Source: Ornithodoros turicata
Taxonomy: Eukaryota > Arthropoda > Arachnida > Ixodida > Argasidae
Length of the DNA: 64,000 nucleotides
NCBI RefSeq assembly: GCF_037126465.1
Contig: NC_088201.1
Span: 229,955,879-230,019,878 of the forward strand
Direction of reading: 5' to 3'
A program made the translations under genes and the position numbers. Of this stretch, positions 41,365-53,399 are shown one piece after another (within the stretch, counting starts at the first letter, position 1; every line of letters begins with the position of its first letter). The notes under the pieces are model-generated. The model worked only from the letters and a program-made list of their open reading frames with translations. It searched no databases and was not told the origin of the DNA.

Positions 41365-41867
41365 TATATAGCTCGTATGGCTGAAATGTGGCAGTTTTCT
41401 TGAAGTAACTAATTGTAGCCTTCGATAGTAGTCATCAAGCGTTTTCTTTTTTGAGTGGGCAACGAAACTTTATTTTCTTCACACTTGCCATATCCACCAA
41501 ATTATAACGTGTAAAAGTAATTAAGCATACGCGAGGTGGGTTTATACGATGTGGGATGCCTGGAAGTACGAGGTACAGGTCGTTTTCATGCGCTCAAGCG
41601 TGCTGCACGTGCTGTGCACCTCGTGCATCAGCAGCTTCCTCGTTCTGAACGGTTGTGTGCAACACTGTTTGATAGGCTTCCCTTTGGCGTAAAGCTTGTA
41701 CACCTCATCCTACGGATACCCGTTTCCCTGGAGAGGTACGCAACAGGTACACAACGGGCGTGAGGTTCAGAGTGTATGGTTGTGTTCTCGACATTGCACA
41801 TTTAAGCGTTTCTGCGCAACAGTAACGATATACCCGTGCTCTCTTGCACGTTATCTTTCATTCATAG

Positions 41868-42049
41868 ATTCGGTCGATGGATCAATCTTCATTCGGACGC
41901 TCTGTGAAGTCCTCAAGACAAACTATGACGAGACCGATTTCGAGACTATGATGACACACGTCATGCGTATTGTGACGCAAGAAAATATTCCGGACGTGAC
42001 CGTGTGCACATATTCTACGCTGAGAAAGAACATCTCATTTGCACGCAAA
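41868..42049 (+). CDS. Caspase-family gene, exon D (p10 subunit)
   Basis: Acceptor TCATTCATAG, donor GTAAGT; enters in phase 1 (matching exon C), leaves in phase 0 after exactly 60 codons. It encodes (D)SVDGSIFIRTLCEVLKT, NYDETDFETMMTHVMRIV, TQENIPDVTVCTYSTLRKN, ISFARK. The p10 signature GSxFIxxLCxVL...DfxxilTxVxxxV...P...STLxKxixF is complete. The segment before it (PGYxSWRN in active caspases), which holds the second substrate-pocket Arg, is missing from the C/D junction: STSP joins directly to DSVDGSIF. One short 3' exon probably follows. Confidence 0.85.
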
Positions 42050-42355
42050 GTAAGTTAGTTCACATTCATCTTTGTATTTTGTCTTTTTCACTTTTTTTTT
42101 TCACGAGTGCATTAAAAATCGTGGAGAAGACGACCAAGAAACGAAATAGTCTCTTAAGCCCGTATTCACAAACCCCATAACCCCATTTGTTTAGCGGCGT
42201 CGGGTTTATATCTACTGTACAAGGGATCTGACCACCACGCACGCGCCTTTAGAATAGTGCCACGGGACAAAGAGAGGTGAGGCAGAAAGTAGCAGACGAC
42301 AAAGGAGTGCGAGGAGGGAGGCACCCGTTCGTGTGTTGTGGTTATCTGGTTGCAG

Positions 42356-42489
42356 GACGAAGGCCGGAACCTGGAGGCTCGAGTGTTCCGCGAAATGTAC
42401 AAATATCTCGGCATAACCAAGACATGCACGACAGCGCTACATCCTCAGTCGGACGGACTAGTTGAAAAGTTCAAGTGCAACATCCTGCA
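42356..42489 (+). pseudogene. Ty3/gypsy integrase core fragment
   Basis: It encodes DEGRNLEARVFREMYKYLG then ITKTCTTALHPQSDGLVEKF. These are the second catalytic Asp region (usually DQGxxF) and the catalytic Glu (SDGxVERFN) of the gypsy-type integrase. Only about 45 codons remain. A 17-bp inverted repeat (42441-42457 and 42511-42527) closes the fragment. No other LTR-element part is nearby. Confidence 0.7.
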
Positions 42490-42529
42490 ACTTACGAGCC
42501 TTTCGACCATTCCGTCCGACTGAGGATAT

Positions 42530-45500
42530 ACCAAGGTAACACCTGGTGCGCTAGTATAAGTCTAAAAATGGGATAACTTGAGACTTTAGGGATACCGATA
42601 AATTTCGACGACTAGAAGCAGTCCATAACGCTATCCATTATTTAGACGTCTTAAAGGGGTTGTCTACGAGACGTGGCCGTGATATTTCGCTGTAGACGTG
42701 CACTGTTAAACGCGTGTCATATGTTGACCACATTTAGACTGGCATCACAAATTTATGCAACAAATTTTCACATGAACAACATAACATGGCGTTTCCTTGT
42801 GTTCTGCGAAAAATTATCAAAGTAGTTCGGTTTTGCTGACTTCACGACAGAGTGACTACAAACCGTGTGCCTTGCAACAGTGAGGCTCAACGTGATGAAA
42901 TTCAATTTGCACTGACCCCATGAACAACCTAGTCTGAACGAATGGAAGACCGTTAAAAGCAGACAAAAGAAAATACGACTGCGCGAGAGTGCTGCAGTGA
43001 GACGAAAATAGGTGCGAAGCCTTCGACGCGCCAGTTTGAAAACGGTGTCAGTAGAGGGAGCAGCCAGCACAACCGCGCAACGGTTAGTCTTCATACCATT
43101 GAGTTAATATAGGAATACTCTAGAGAACGTACTTGGTACTCCGTTAATGGGATTCTCGTATCCCCGAGCGTGATCGCCCGGGCGCAGCCATGCGTTCCTC
43201 ATGGACAGTGTTAGTGGACGAATTTCAGCCCCCAAACTATACAGGGAAGCTGCTCTGTTTGTTGCAAACCCTGTAAAGTCACTTGGGATGACAGACGGGG
43301 GAACGAGCCGATTGAGGGAACGACGTCCACCGTAGGAAGCGAGGCCAACCGTGTAACTGCGTTGAGTACGTATGCATCTGCGGGATACGTGCAGAACTTA
43401 GAGGTGCTATCGGAATCACAAGGTAAACGTCATAATAAACGTGAATCGCATCTATGTGATTACCTGCGAAACCGCCAACCCTTTGCTTTCCGCTGACACA
43501 GATGAAGATGTTTCCCGCCTATGGCATGTTAAAGTGCCGTTTGTATGCTTTGCGAGCGAAATCAATAAATCGTTACCAATCGTAACGAATGTACGCATGC
43601 ATTTCCGAAGGCAACAGTATTACAAAGATGAATACACACAGTAAACCGCCATTTTCATGGGGCTCTGCGAACCAACAGTAACCGGAAATGGCAAAAAACG
43701 AAACCGCCCGCCATACCATGCTATGGTCTGTCAAGTTTCGTGATAATAAAGTGGCGAACGAACGACAGCACACAACCAAGCGTTGTAGTGGGAAAATGTT
43801 CACTGCTTATTTGTTTAAAGTGCAGCTCCGCTGCTGTTCCGAAAGTATGAAGACGTTGTGATATTCCGAACCGTGGTCCCAACTTCATTCATAAACGCAC
43901 ATTGCTTTCCAAATTTCCATACTCCTTCGTCAGAAATTTGAGAAAAACTACCGGGCGGCGGTTCCACTTGTGACGTCATACTTGGAACTGCGCGGATTGG
44001 ATAGCCACACCTAGTCAGCTCTGCCTGGCAACCAGTTTGTGTTTACATCCCGTCATGGCCGCTGTATCGTGCTGAAATACCTGTCACGAGCTATCGGGGA
44101 CCACCGCACCGTTTTATCATGTTTCTTATAAGGAATACTTCGTCTTCGAGCACGTTCTCGTTACAATAGCTTTGGTGGTGCTTTCTGCACGCGCAGCAAG
44201 TCCGCGCATAGTGCGCTGCCAAAGCTATTGAGAATGCGTAAGTGTACGTCACACGTTAGGTGTTAGGTCTTGTTGGTAGCATGAAGCACAGTGCGGGCAC
44301 AGAATGTCCGCTCACGACGGCCGTCGTTGCACAACGAGGCCATCCTGTAAGGCTTGTTAAAGAACACCGGCAAAACTATCTTTCAGGCTATTAACGACAG
44401 CAATTATCACGGAACACATCCAAAACATTCACCTTCGCCCATAGATCTCCGCCATCGCATCGACGATTTGGCGTTAGCCAAGCCACGAGCGCGGCTAAGC
44501 CCGCACGAAGCCAGGATTGGCCAGGGTTTGCCGACCACAGAACCGCCGTGCCAAGAAAATTTAAAAAAATGTTTTCTTAAAAACTACAAACAAATGGGTG
44601 AAAATTTTTCACATGTATGCTCCCTGTGCGGAAACGAACGCACAGCCCAAGCATGGCTCCATCCTGTCGCAGTCGAAAATCGGCGGAGCTGAGCTTTAAG
44701 GAATACGTATGAGACGCGCACATTGTACGCCGAATTTAGATAGCATGTGATGAATTTAGGAAATCGAGCACGTCAAGTTTAGCGGAATGAAGCAGCCAAC
44801 GGAGGGCAACACCTTCCATGACCAACGGGTGGCAGCTCCCATGTTGTCACGCTTTTTTGAGCGAGTCCCTGCCCCCTGGTTCAAACGTGTTCGCTCGCGT
44901 TCGGTTTGTTGCTGGGAGCTAGCTCACGCTACAGAAGTGTTTCGATGTTTAGTAAGTTTATGTCTTGCCCGGCGTCGCGCGTATTTTCTCTTGCAATCTT
45001 TCGGTCAACGAGGCAGTTCCTGCATCCTGTCCAATGCAATGAACGATGGAGTAACAACAAGCCCTATTGTAGCAGGGATGCCAGGGAGGCAACGTCCCTT
45101 CGTTCTCTGGACTTCCGGTTTCAGGGGTGAGTTTTCTTTATTTCTTGTCCTTCGCTTTCATATTTGTTCCTCCTTGTGTTCACAATCGCATGCGGTAGAG
45201 CTGTGGAGCACAGTAGCTGAATATCGTTTTCTTTGTCTGCAGAACGTGGTTGCGTATGAGCGACGGACACAACGGACTGAAATAAATGTGTGGTAATAAA
45301 ATTTAATCGTTTGAGCTCCTTCAGTGCTGTCTGTGTTGCAGTAAAATCCTTGTTCAGTGAACACTTTGCCTGGGGCAACATAATTAAGGTTGTTGCATTT
45401 GTTTTAAAACTGTGCGTACCTTGAGCAGTTCTTTCATTTGACAGCTGGCTGTGTAAAACCGCACACATCATGTTGGAGCGGGTATCTCTTTGTTTCATGT

Positions 45501-46735
45501 CTTTATTACTTTTATAGGTTTCTTGCAGACTCATGGACTGAGGTGATGAATACAACGCATGTCCTGTGAGTCATTTGTTGGCACTTCAGCTTAGTTGCAG
45601 CTACAATCACATCTCAGGTAAAGGAAAACGCCTTTTACCTTTTCAGATCTGACTGTGCTGTTGTTCGATATTGCTGGATCTCTATGTGTTCGCTAATATG
45701 ACGATAATGTCACTTACAGTGTTGGAATGTTTGAACAGCATGGTATTTACGTAATTGATGCCATTTAAATGCAAGCTGTCAGAATGATTACTTTTCAGAT
45801 TCCGTAACACCATTTCCTTTTTAGCGTGTTGATTTTGATTGGCAGACTAGGATGTTTCACGTCACGGTCTCTTCAGTAACCTCGACTTTAGAAAGTCCCA
45901 GAATGCCTAGCACTGTTTCAAACATTGGTAACTGGCGTTACATCGAGGTAGGTGAAGGTCTGCAAACTACTTCAGTTTATTGTCTTTCAGCCCATGATCC
46001 ATGCTGTGTCAAAGTCAGCAAAAAAAGAAAAAAAAAGCAGCAAAAGCATGAACTACTATCCCTTCCCCGATGTAAGGTGTGATGGGATTACCTGACGTCA
46101 CCCATTCTCTGATTGTGCCATGGTGGTTTGCAAGTGAATAGAAAAAGGTTTCGTCCTCGAATTCTCAGTAGGGAGTCAAATGAGTACTGCACAAGCATAA
46201 TATGATCCGACATGTATGGATAGAGAAATACCTTACACTTGCATAATGCCTAATAATACATTTCAGTTCTTCAGTAAACAAGCTGTATCCAACATTTTTA
46301 CACACAGGCGTTTATAGTTTTATCACATACTATATTGTTTCTATTTTCAGTGTATCTTGAAAACGTTCATACCTGCTACCCACAGTCGTCTTCCACCCTA
46401 CACGTGTGCAAAGTACTTGTTGCCTTTGGAGCAATCAAGATCAGTGCATGGACCCGAAAAGGGAGGCATTGCTTGCAGGTAACAGTGCTAACAGCTACTG
46501 CAATTTGTTGGTATGTCATTCTGCAAAGAGGTGAAGTGCTCAAGATGTCTGGTAACTTGTCCTTCTGTTTGCAACTCTAGTGAATGTTTACCCTGTATGT
46601 TAATGGAAATAAATCTTGTACCAACATATCCATGGTGCCTTTTTGAATTGTATAGACATACTGCGCATGAACGACACATAACCTGCATGTGCACGTGAGG
46701 GACATATACCTGGAGGAACCAATACATGGGCCACT
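42530..46735. other. About 4.2 kb without recognisable gene
   Basis: Several open frames of 100-170 codons occur (for example 44354-44692 and 44787-45296, plus strand), but none shows a domain, repeat family or splice-consistent chain that I recognise. A short hairpin built on AATAGCTTTGG / CCAAAGCTATT lies at about 44167-44231. Microsatellites are absent. Confidence 0.4.
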
Positions 46736-46737
46736 AG

Positions 46738-47030
46738 TGCCAAAATTTAGGTATATTATGTACTATTTTAGACATCATGCCTAATACATGTCTGTATGAC
46801 GGCTCCGTGGATATATAAATACTTTCCCGTTTTAGACGTTTGGTCTAAAAAAGGTCTAAATCTCTGCTACAATTATCCTGTTACTAGCTGTATTTTAGCG
46901 TAACGTTATCTGGGCTAGGAGAAGGCTAGGAGACGGATACGGCGCAATAGAGCTAGTTTGTTAGACGTGTAATAGGCATTCCCAAAGTCTACATTTAGAC
47001 ATCTTTTAGACGTATACTTGCGCCCCATGC
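46738..47030. repeat. TTTAGACGT-rich probable dispersed repeat
   Basis: TTTTAGAC(A/G) and its complement occur repeatedly (46774, 46832, 46850, 46993, 47006). The same word occurs alone at 42640. Ends were not defined. Confidence 0.4.
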
Positions 47031-47997
47031 GTTGCCTGGGTAGCGCTGTCGCGCGTGCCTTGGCTCTGCCGGGACACGCAGGCGAAACCTTCGAATTAAC
47101 TGGCGAAAACTTCAGCTAGCGGTCCTGGCGCAATTTCAGCTGCGCTCTGTGCTTCAGGGCTTGCGGGTAGCTTATCGGTGAGCAGGCATTAGGGCTGCTG
47201 GTTTGTCTCGCAAGTACACTTTTTCCCGCTGGCATGCCATTCCTTCGAGAAGACAGTCTGGGCGTTCAAATATCGAGCAAACAAAAATGCGCACGAGCCG
47301 ACTTCAGAAAACAGCAAGTGGAATTCGTATTGCGCACCAAACGCGGAGCGCCACCTGGTACTTCCAATGACGCAACGCGCCGCGAAATCCGTAGAGCGCC
47401 ATCTACTGGGCGTGCAATAGGAGCGCTTCGAGGTGTTCACATGGGTTATCCAAGCGAACCGTACAGACTCGTTTCTCCCCCCGGACGCGGACAACAGGCA
47501 AGTCAGCTCCTATTTTATTCTGCCGCTTAGCGTAGCATAGCACCACACCTGTGTTTTTTTGGTTTTTACGTTTATGGTTCCTATCTTTCTTGTTCAGGTA
47601 TGAGCACTCAACTCATATCTGCTTCAGAAAGGCATCTGCATGGGTACAGTAGAATGGATAAGCCACTCCGAGTGGTTGGAGCATCATCTTTCGGCATAGG
47701 AGCTGCAGAAGTTCCCTTGTGACGGGTCAACCAGACGCCTACACAAGCAGAAAAGGGATATGGACATGTTCTCTGTCATGCCGGATCTCTGAATGTGTGT
47801 GCCCGTGCAGCCAATATATTGTTGTTCTACTATGAAATCTTCCACGTGAGACATCAGCTATCAGTGAAATCAATGTTGCTTCACTCGAACTTCAGAAACA
47901 ATGTTCATATCATGTTCGTGTTCTGCACAGCTACAGCAGACTGCATATTTGAGCTTTGAAAATACCTATCCTGAAAAATAAACCAGTTTGTGTAACA

Positions 47998-48044
47998 AAC
48001 AACAACAACTTTATTTTGACTTTGGAGAGTGGGGAGGTTCAGTT
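47998..48044 (-). mobile_element. Remnant 3' tail of the RNase H-bearing LINE
   Basis: AACAACAACTTTATTTTGAC followed by TTTGGAGAGTGGGGAGGTTC is nearly identical to 20817-20862, the 3' terminus of the LINE at 20.8-23.1 kb, in the same orientation. GTTTGTGTAACA occurs on both sides (about 47987 and 48042), a possible target duplication of 10-12 bp. This is an extreme 5' truncation of under 50 bp. Confidence 0.75.
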
Positions 48045-48254
48045 TGTGTAACATAAACAGCCAACGCTTCCGCAGTTTGTTATTTATTTCACTTGACGCG
48101 AACGAAAATCCACGACCACCCAGAATAGGAGCCAGGCTTTTCACAGAATCCAGGCAATCAAGACGGCATCGAAAGCCAGCGCTGCCGCGTCCTCGTTGTG
48201 TACTGGATCGAAGAAGCACCTACGCTTGCGGACCAAATTTCGGTGAACTTATAT

Positions 48255-48620
48255 TAATTTGGTGGTGGTGGTGATGGTGATGGTGAAAGGGCTCGCCTTT
48301 GTCTGCCTCACATGGGTGGGCATCGTCACGACTGACGCGCTGGGGGAATGTGCGTCCTGGGCCGACTTCTAAGGGAACCGTGCCGACATATGTCTGAAAA
48401 CGTCTGAGGAAAATCCAGGAAAAACCCCAGAGAGCACAGCCGGCACCGGGATTCGAACCCGGGTACCTCCAAGGTACCAGGGTACCTCCAGGTGTATTAA
48501 TTTCGTGTATTGCCGACATCGGTGTGGGCGCTCCAAGAACAAATAATCTCTTCCCAGTGTTAGAGCGCTGAAGACGGCGAATACGTTGGGGCGACTGCGG
48601 CGAGCCGTAACACGCGGGCA
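48255..48620 (-). mobile_element. tRNA-derived SINE with (ACC/ATC)n tail
   Basis: On the minus strand a box B (GGGTTCGAATCCCGG, near 48447-48465) is followed by a body (TTTTCAGACATATGTCGGCA, GAAGTCGGCCCAGGACGCAC) and ends in a CACCATCACCATCACCACCA tail at about 48262-48285. This is the structure of a tRNA-type SINE. The box A side looks rearranged, with GGTACC repeated (GGTACCTCCA units at 48470-48492). Confidence 0.7.
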
Positions 48621-49083
48621 AGCAGTACCAGGTCGAAAAGAAGAGGACACACGTTGCAGCGCAGGCCGCGACTTTTCGTTGGTGTGTGGGTGCGCGTCTA
48701 CGTTGACATCAACCAAGGAAATCCTGTGACACTATTCGGGAGAACAGGACGAGGTGCACTGAACAGGAGCTAGCCAGGTGAGTGCGAAATTTTAGGGTTT
48801 AACGAGGTATGGTGTATTAATTAGTAGGTGTCGGCTCATAATGGTCACACAGGCCAGCTTCGTCCTTAGTCGTATATGCTCTCAAACTGGCGCAATGAGA
48901 TCTGCCTTTTAACTCTGCCACCTTACACGTTTTTCTCTATGAACCATATGTGTTGCTTTTTCGCTTCGATATGCAGCGTGTGTGCAGAAAAAGGAAAACC
49001 AGGAGCATAGGTGTCAGCGGGACACCTCGCAGAACACAGTCGCTATGTGTTGTGGATGGAGCAGACAACTGTAGCAACATATA

Positions 49084-49805
49084 CTGTAGAAGTGGTTTTT
49101 CTCGCGCAGAATTATTTTTCGCGTTTTTCGCGCACACCTCCAAAATCGCGAATCTAAGTTCCCGTGAATAACTCTGGCCATATGAGGGCGAAAATCGTTA
49201 GGCGTTCGACGCTATACCGCGACTACCTGATACTTTCTGCTCCATTTAGCATAGGCAGTCTAAGCAAGCGCAGAAGATTGTTTTATCCCATCAGGCAAGA
49301 TGAAAAGAAATGAAAATTCATCATGCTTTTGTTACTCCTATAAACGCTTTGCACTATACATGCAATTTACCACTATACCACGAAGCCAGAACATGCCTTT
49401 CCCTGCATTCTCAAAACCAGCTTGAATGATAGTACCACATCTCAACCGAACTGGTCAGTGCCCCGAGTGATAATTAATAAGAACTGCTAAAATAAACTGG
49501 CTAACTTGCACACGGCCAGTACTATGGCCTCCTACAGGGTCCCTAAAGGCCATTTGACAGGACCTTTCCTCCTATCTCTGTGAGGAGAAGAAAGAAATAG
49601 ACCTAGAATGCCGCAATCCACTTGAACAACGGATGTCTTAGTACGTGCCGAAATATGCCCGAGTATTGACGGCGGCACTATATGCAAGAGCAAAGCACTC
49701 ACGGAAACCTGTGTCGCGAATTTAAGTTCTCGCGAATCAATCCTCAAAGCAGCTCTGCTCGAAAACGCGAAAATATTTTCCACGCGGAAAAAACCACTTC
49801 TACCG
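49084..49805. mobile_element. 722-bp foldback, CTGTAGAAGTGG ends, TA-flanked
   Basis: TA|CTGTAGAAGTGGTTTTTCTC on the left, inverted at the right as AAAAACCACTTCTACCG|TA. The arms of about 90 bp share CGCGTTTTTCGCG-like and GCGAATTTAAGTTC blocks. The body between them is not symmetric. Confidence 0.75.
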
Positions 49806-51078
49806 TAGTGATTTTGAGTTTTTCTCACAGGTGCTGGCAGGATTGTGAACACATTGCGGAGCTCTCCTGCCGAAAGTCCAGCAACAGGGAAGGAAGTTTC
49901 TTTTCGTGTGAAAAGGTACATTACACCCATTAACACACTGATTCATAAGCTGATCTCTATATGTATAGGTATTATAGAAGTTCTCAGATATGGGGTTGCA
50001 GTTTTGTAACCTAGTTATGGCGATATGCGTATACTGTATTTCTCTGTTGAAGAAAATTCTGATGAAACTGGTGCACAGCGCATTGGGTGGGTGCAGAAAT
50101 TCATGACTACCCGCATACGTGATAATCATGTACTAAGGTCATGTACTGAGAATGTGACTTCGGTCAATCTGTTGTATACTTCAAAACCGTGCATATATAT
50201 GAGAACTGCTCCGCTTGAGGAGGTTGCTTATAAACAGGGTGTTTAATTGTATGCGATACCACGAATGCTGTTTTTGCAGGTCTGATCTACGTGTAAACAA
50301 ACACTTTGCTTGAGGTAGTATAGAACTACCAGATGGCTACTCCATTGAAATGCATTAATTAAATTTACTTAACTACTTATTTAATTAAATTGGAGGTTTT
50401 TGGGCGGTACTGAGCTCATCAGAATGTGAGGCAATTCTTGTTGAAAGGACCATGTGACATGAATAATTTATGGTCAGATTTTTCTTTTACATTGCTGAAC
50501 GCAAGGCAAATCTGTGGAAGAAGTACAGGTACAACACTGCCATTTCTGTTCGAGCACCAAATGCTCAACTAAAATTTGCACTAGATTGCTGTGGCATCTG
50601 GCTGCGGTAAATGTTGCTCTGCTGGCTCCGGTGTTGCTCTGCTGGCCAGATGCGTAGCTATGCCATGGGGAGGCTAACTGCAATCAGCTCGACCCACCAG
50701 TCACTTCAAATTTTGGCAAATTTCATCACAACACAAGACCATCTGATGTATGCGGTTGTGGTACTCCCATCACTTGTGTACGTGTTCGACTGGTGAAGTA
50801 AAATAGTAGCAGAATTTCAGGAAAAAAATAAGAAAATTTAACCAAAGACTGCCTCCCTAATTGCTATCACGAATTTGCCGAAGAAGCTTGAATGAAAAAT
50901 ACTGATGATTTTTAATTTCACATCTTGTGATCTGCCTGGACGTGGAATCCACCTGCAAACACTGCATGAATGCGCTCATCGTAACTTTTAGGTAAACTGC
51001 TGTAACCAGAGGAAAATAATCCAGTTTTTTTTTTTTTTGCATCTTTTGTGTCATCCATGTTTGTGTGTCTATTGTATA

Positions 51079-51289
51079 CAGGGTGTTCAAAATTAAGCTT
51101 TCACTAGCACTTTACAAATATGCGAACAAAAGAAAACTGGTGTTATTTTTTCTGTTCCTTGAGTAAGAAACTGGTGCTACATAATTAGCAGCACCTGTTT
51201 CTTACACAAGTAGTGTAAAGTTATCATCCGGTTTCCTGTCATCGCTGTGTTTGCGTAGCGCTCGTGAAAGCTTAATTTTGAACACCCTG
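51079..51289. mobile_element. 211-bp MITE family M, copy 2
   Basis: TA|CAGGGTGTTCAAAATTAAGC to TTAATTTTGAACACCCTG|TA. Same length as the copy at 36876-37086 and inverted relative to it. The ends are perfect complements. Confidence 0.88.
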
Positions 51290-52479
51290 TATTGCGTGCA
51301 GTATGCAGCTCACTTTTTTGTATTTCAGTTTCCTGTAACACTAAGGGCAGATGTCTATCATGTCTCGAATGTCATGACGAGACTGAGCTAATAGTTGTGA
51401 ATGTAGGTTGGAATCTCTGTCATTGTCTTTTTCACTGTGTCTTTTCAGGGGAGACACGTGGAAGATACTCTTTTGCATCAGATACTCAACTAAAGATGAG
51501 TCATTGCAGTATAAATAAAAAGCTTGCTCCTCATATGCCTCCTATGTGTTTGCATGAAACTTTTATGGTGCTAAGAGCCCACGACACACCTCTAAAGGAA
51601 TTCTAAAGAAAAGCGATAGAACGCTCTCATAAATAGCTCATTGGAGTTTCTACGGAATTACGGTGGCCACTGTTCCATAAGGAATCGGTAAGGACACATC
51701 AGGATCTTATAAGAATTTCTATAGACTCTCTATAGAGTATTGAATGTGTCTATAGAGTCAATACAATAGCGTTTCTTTAGAAAATCATTTAACATTTTTG
51801 ATTTGATTGACATTACCACACCGTTCTCATGCGTACGTTCCCGGCACGCGACATTCAATATATTAATTGTGTACACGGCGTTAAATAGTAGCTGTAGCGA
51901 CGACGGTAGCGTTGCTGCTGCTGGCTGGTACAAACTGCATTCTGCGGCTAAGGGAGTGTTTGGCTGCATCTGCGCTGTGCTGCGTGTTATGGTGGTTACC
52001 CAAACAGCTGAGACATGATGCACCATCAAATTTGTGCTTTCGTGGTGGAAACGAAGAGGATCACAGCAAGTCACAGTTTAAAGGGGCACTAAAATGGAAA
52101 AACGAGTTGGCTTCAAATTGTGTTACAAGCTATGTTAACTTCGTACTTGTAGTTGTAATTCAAAAGTTTGATTCCGTTACGAAGCTACAATCAAAATTAT
52201 ACCGGACTATTTCTTGTTTGGGCGCTAAGCAGTGAAGGACACTTCAGCTCGTGCACCGGTATTTTTAGTCCAAGCTGCGCGTGCACGTGCGTGCCATCCC
52301 AAGGAAAAACAATGCGCGTTGCGAAACGGACAGGCATCACCGTCAGTGCTGTGTGAACTAATTTTGTTTGAATTGGACGAATTGAAACGTCGACACGCGT
52401 TAATATGACAAACGTTAGTATGACATCCTCACTTCATGACCAGTTTTCTGGGGCACCGTTTGTTCCCAATGGAGGTCCT

Positions 52480-53057
52480 CTGTAAAGGCCTCTCGTTATT
52501 ATGACAACTCGATAATCCGACTATGACCAACATTTTGTGGACGAACTGTGGGGAACAAGTGTTTTCTTGCCCCGTTATTGTGACCGTCCACCACAGACCG
52601 AGTCATCCTCCTCACACAAAAGTCCAGGGGCCCTGGAACACATACCCGTGGTGAATGTCAAAGTCACGACACCGATTCCATCGAATTGTCCTCCTTACCA
52701 ACAAGTGCAGTGATCGAGGGATGACCTACGCGCTGTATGTATTCGCAATCGCCCGTGCAACTGAGTCACCAGAAAAGATACACATTGACAGCTTTTCAGG
52801 CAGATGCTTTTAGCAGATTTCTTTAATCGACAAACTGTAAATAAATTGTAAGGTTGCAAATAATAAATTGTGTCGCTAATAAAATGACTTTAATCGAAAT
52901 ACTGTGCCTGCAATACCTGCGTCTTCAATAAATGAGGCAGAGCTTCCTTTATGAGGGGCTTACCTGGAGCACCATAGATGTTGCTTGTTAATATGACAAT
53001 GCGCTTTATGACCATAGTCCGCAGGAACGTCCTTGGTCATATTAACGAGGGTTCACT
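52480..53057. repeat. Decayed pogo/Tigger-like element
   Basis: The right end ATATTAACGAGGGTTCACTG|TA matches the MITE at 28246-28417. Inside, CTCTCGTTATTATGACAACT near 52491 and TTAATATGACAATGCGCTTT near 52987 repeat the same words. The left terminus is not clear. A T-run of 16 follows at 53083-53098. Confidence 0.55.
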
Positions 53058-53399
53058 GTACTTTCATCTGAGAGCCAGATGTTTTTTTTTTTTTTTTTGC
53101 ATTTTAATGGCACTGTAGTGTTGTCTTGAGCGGCTCCATAGCAGTTCTAACGCCTAATAACACTGGGGTCTCGCACTTTGCCAGCAAGTGTCCCCCTGAC
53201 TGTCCATCTGGGTGCCACTGCCGCGGCATCTGTCTCCTGCCGCTTCCGAACGTAACTTGGGAGTTCGTACGCCTGCCGAGACGCGGATCCGTCACTCATG
53301 GCATAGCTGAGAGTTGCAGCTGGCAACATTTGCCGGTTCCGTGAGGACACTCGCTGCTCGCCCCAGAGCTTTGTCTACACCGTGAGACCGTAATCTGCA

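Noticed and set aside
44354..45296. Plus-strand open frames of 112 and 169 codons
   Set aside because: No domain, no codon pattern or splice context that supports coding; composition is arbitrary.
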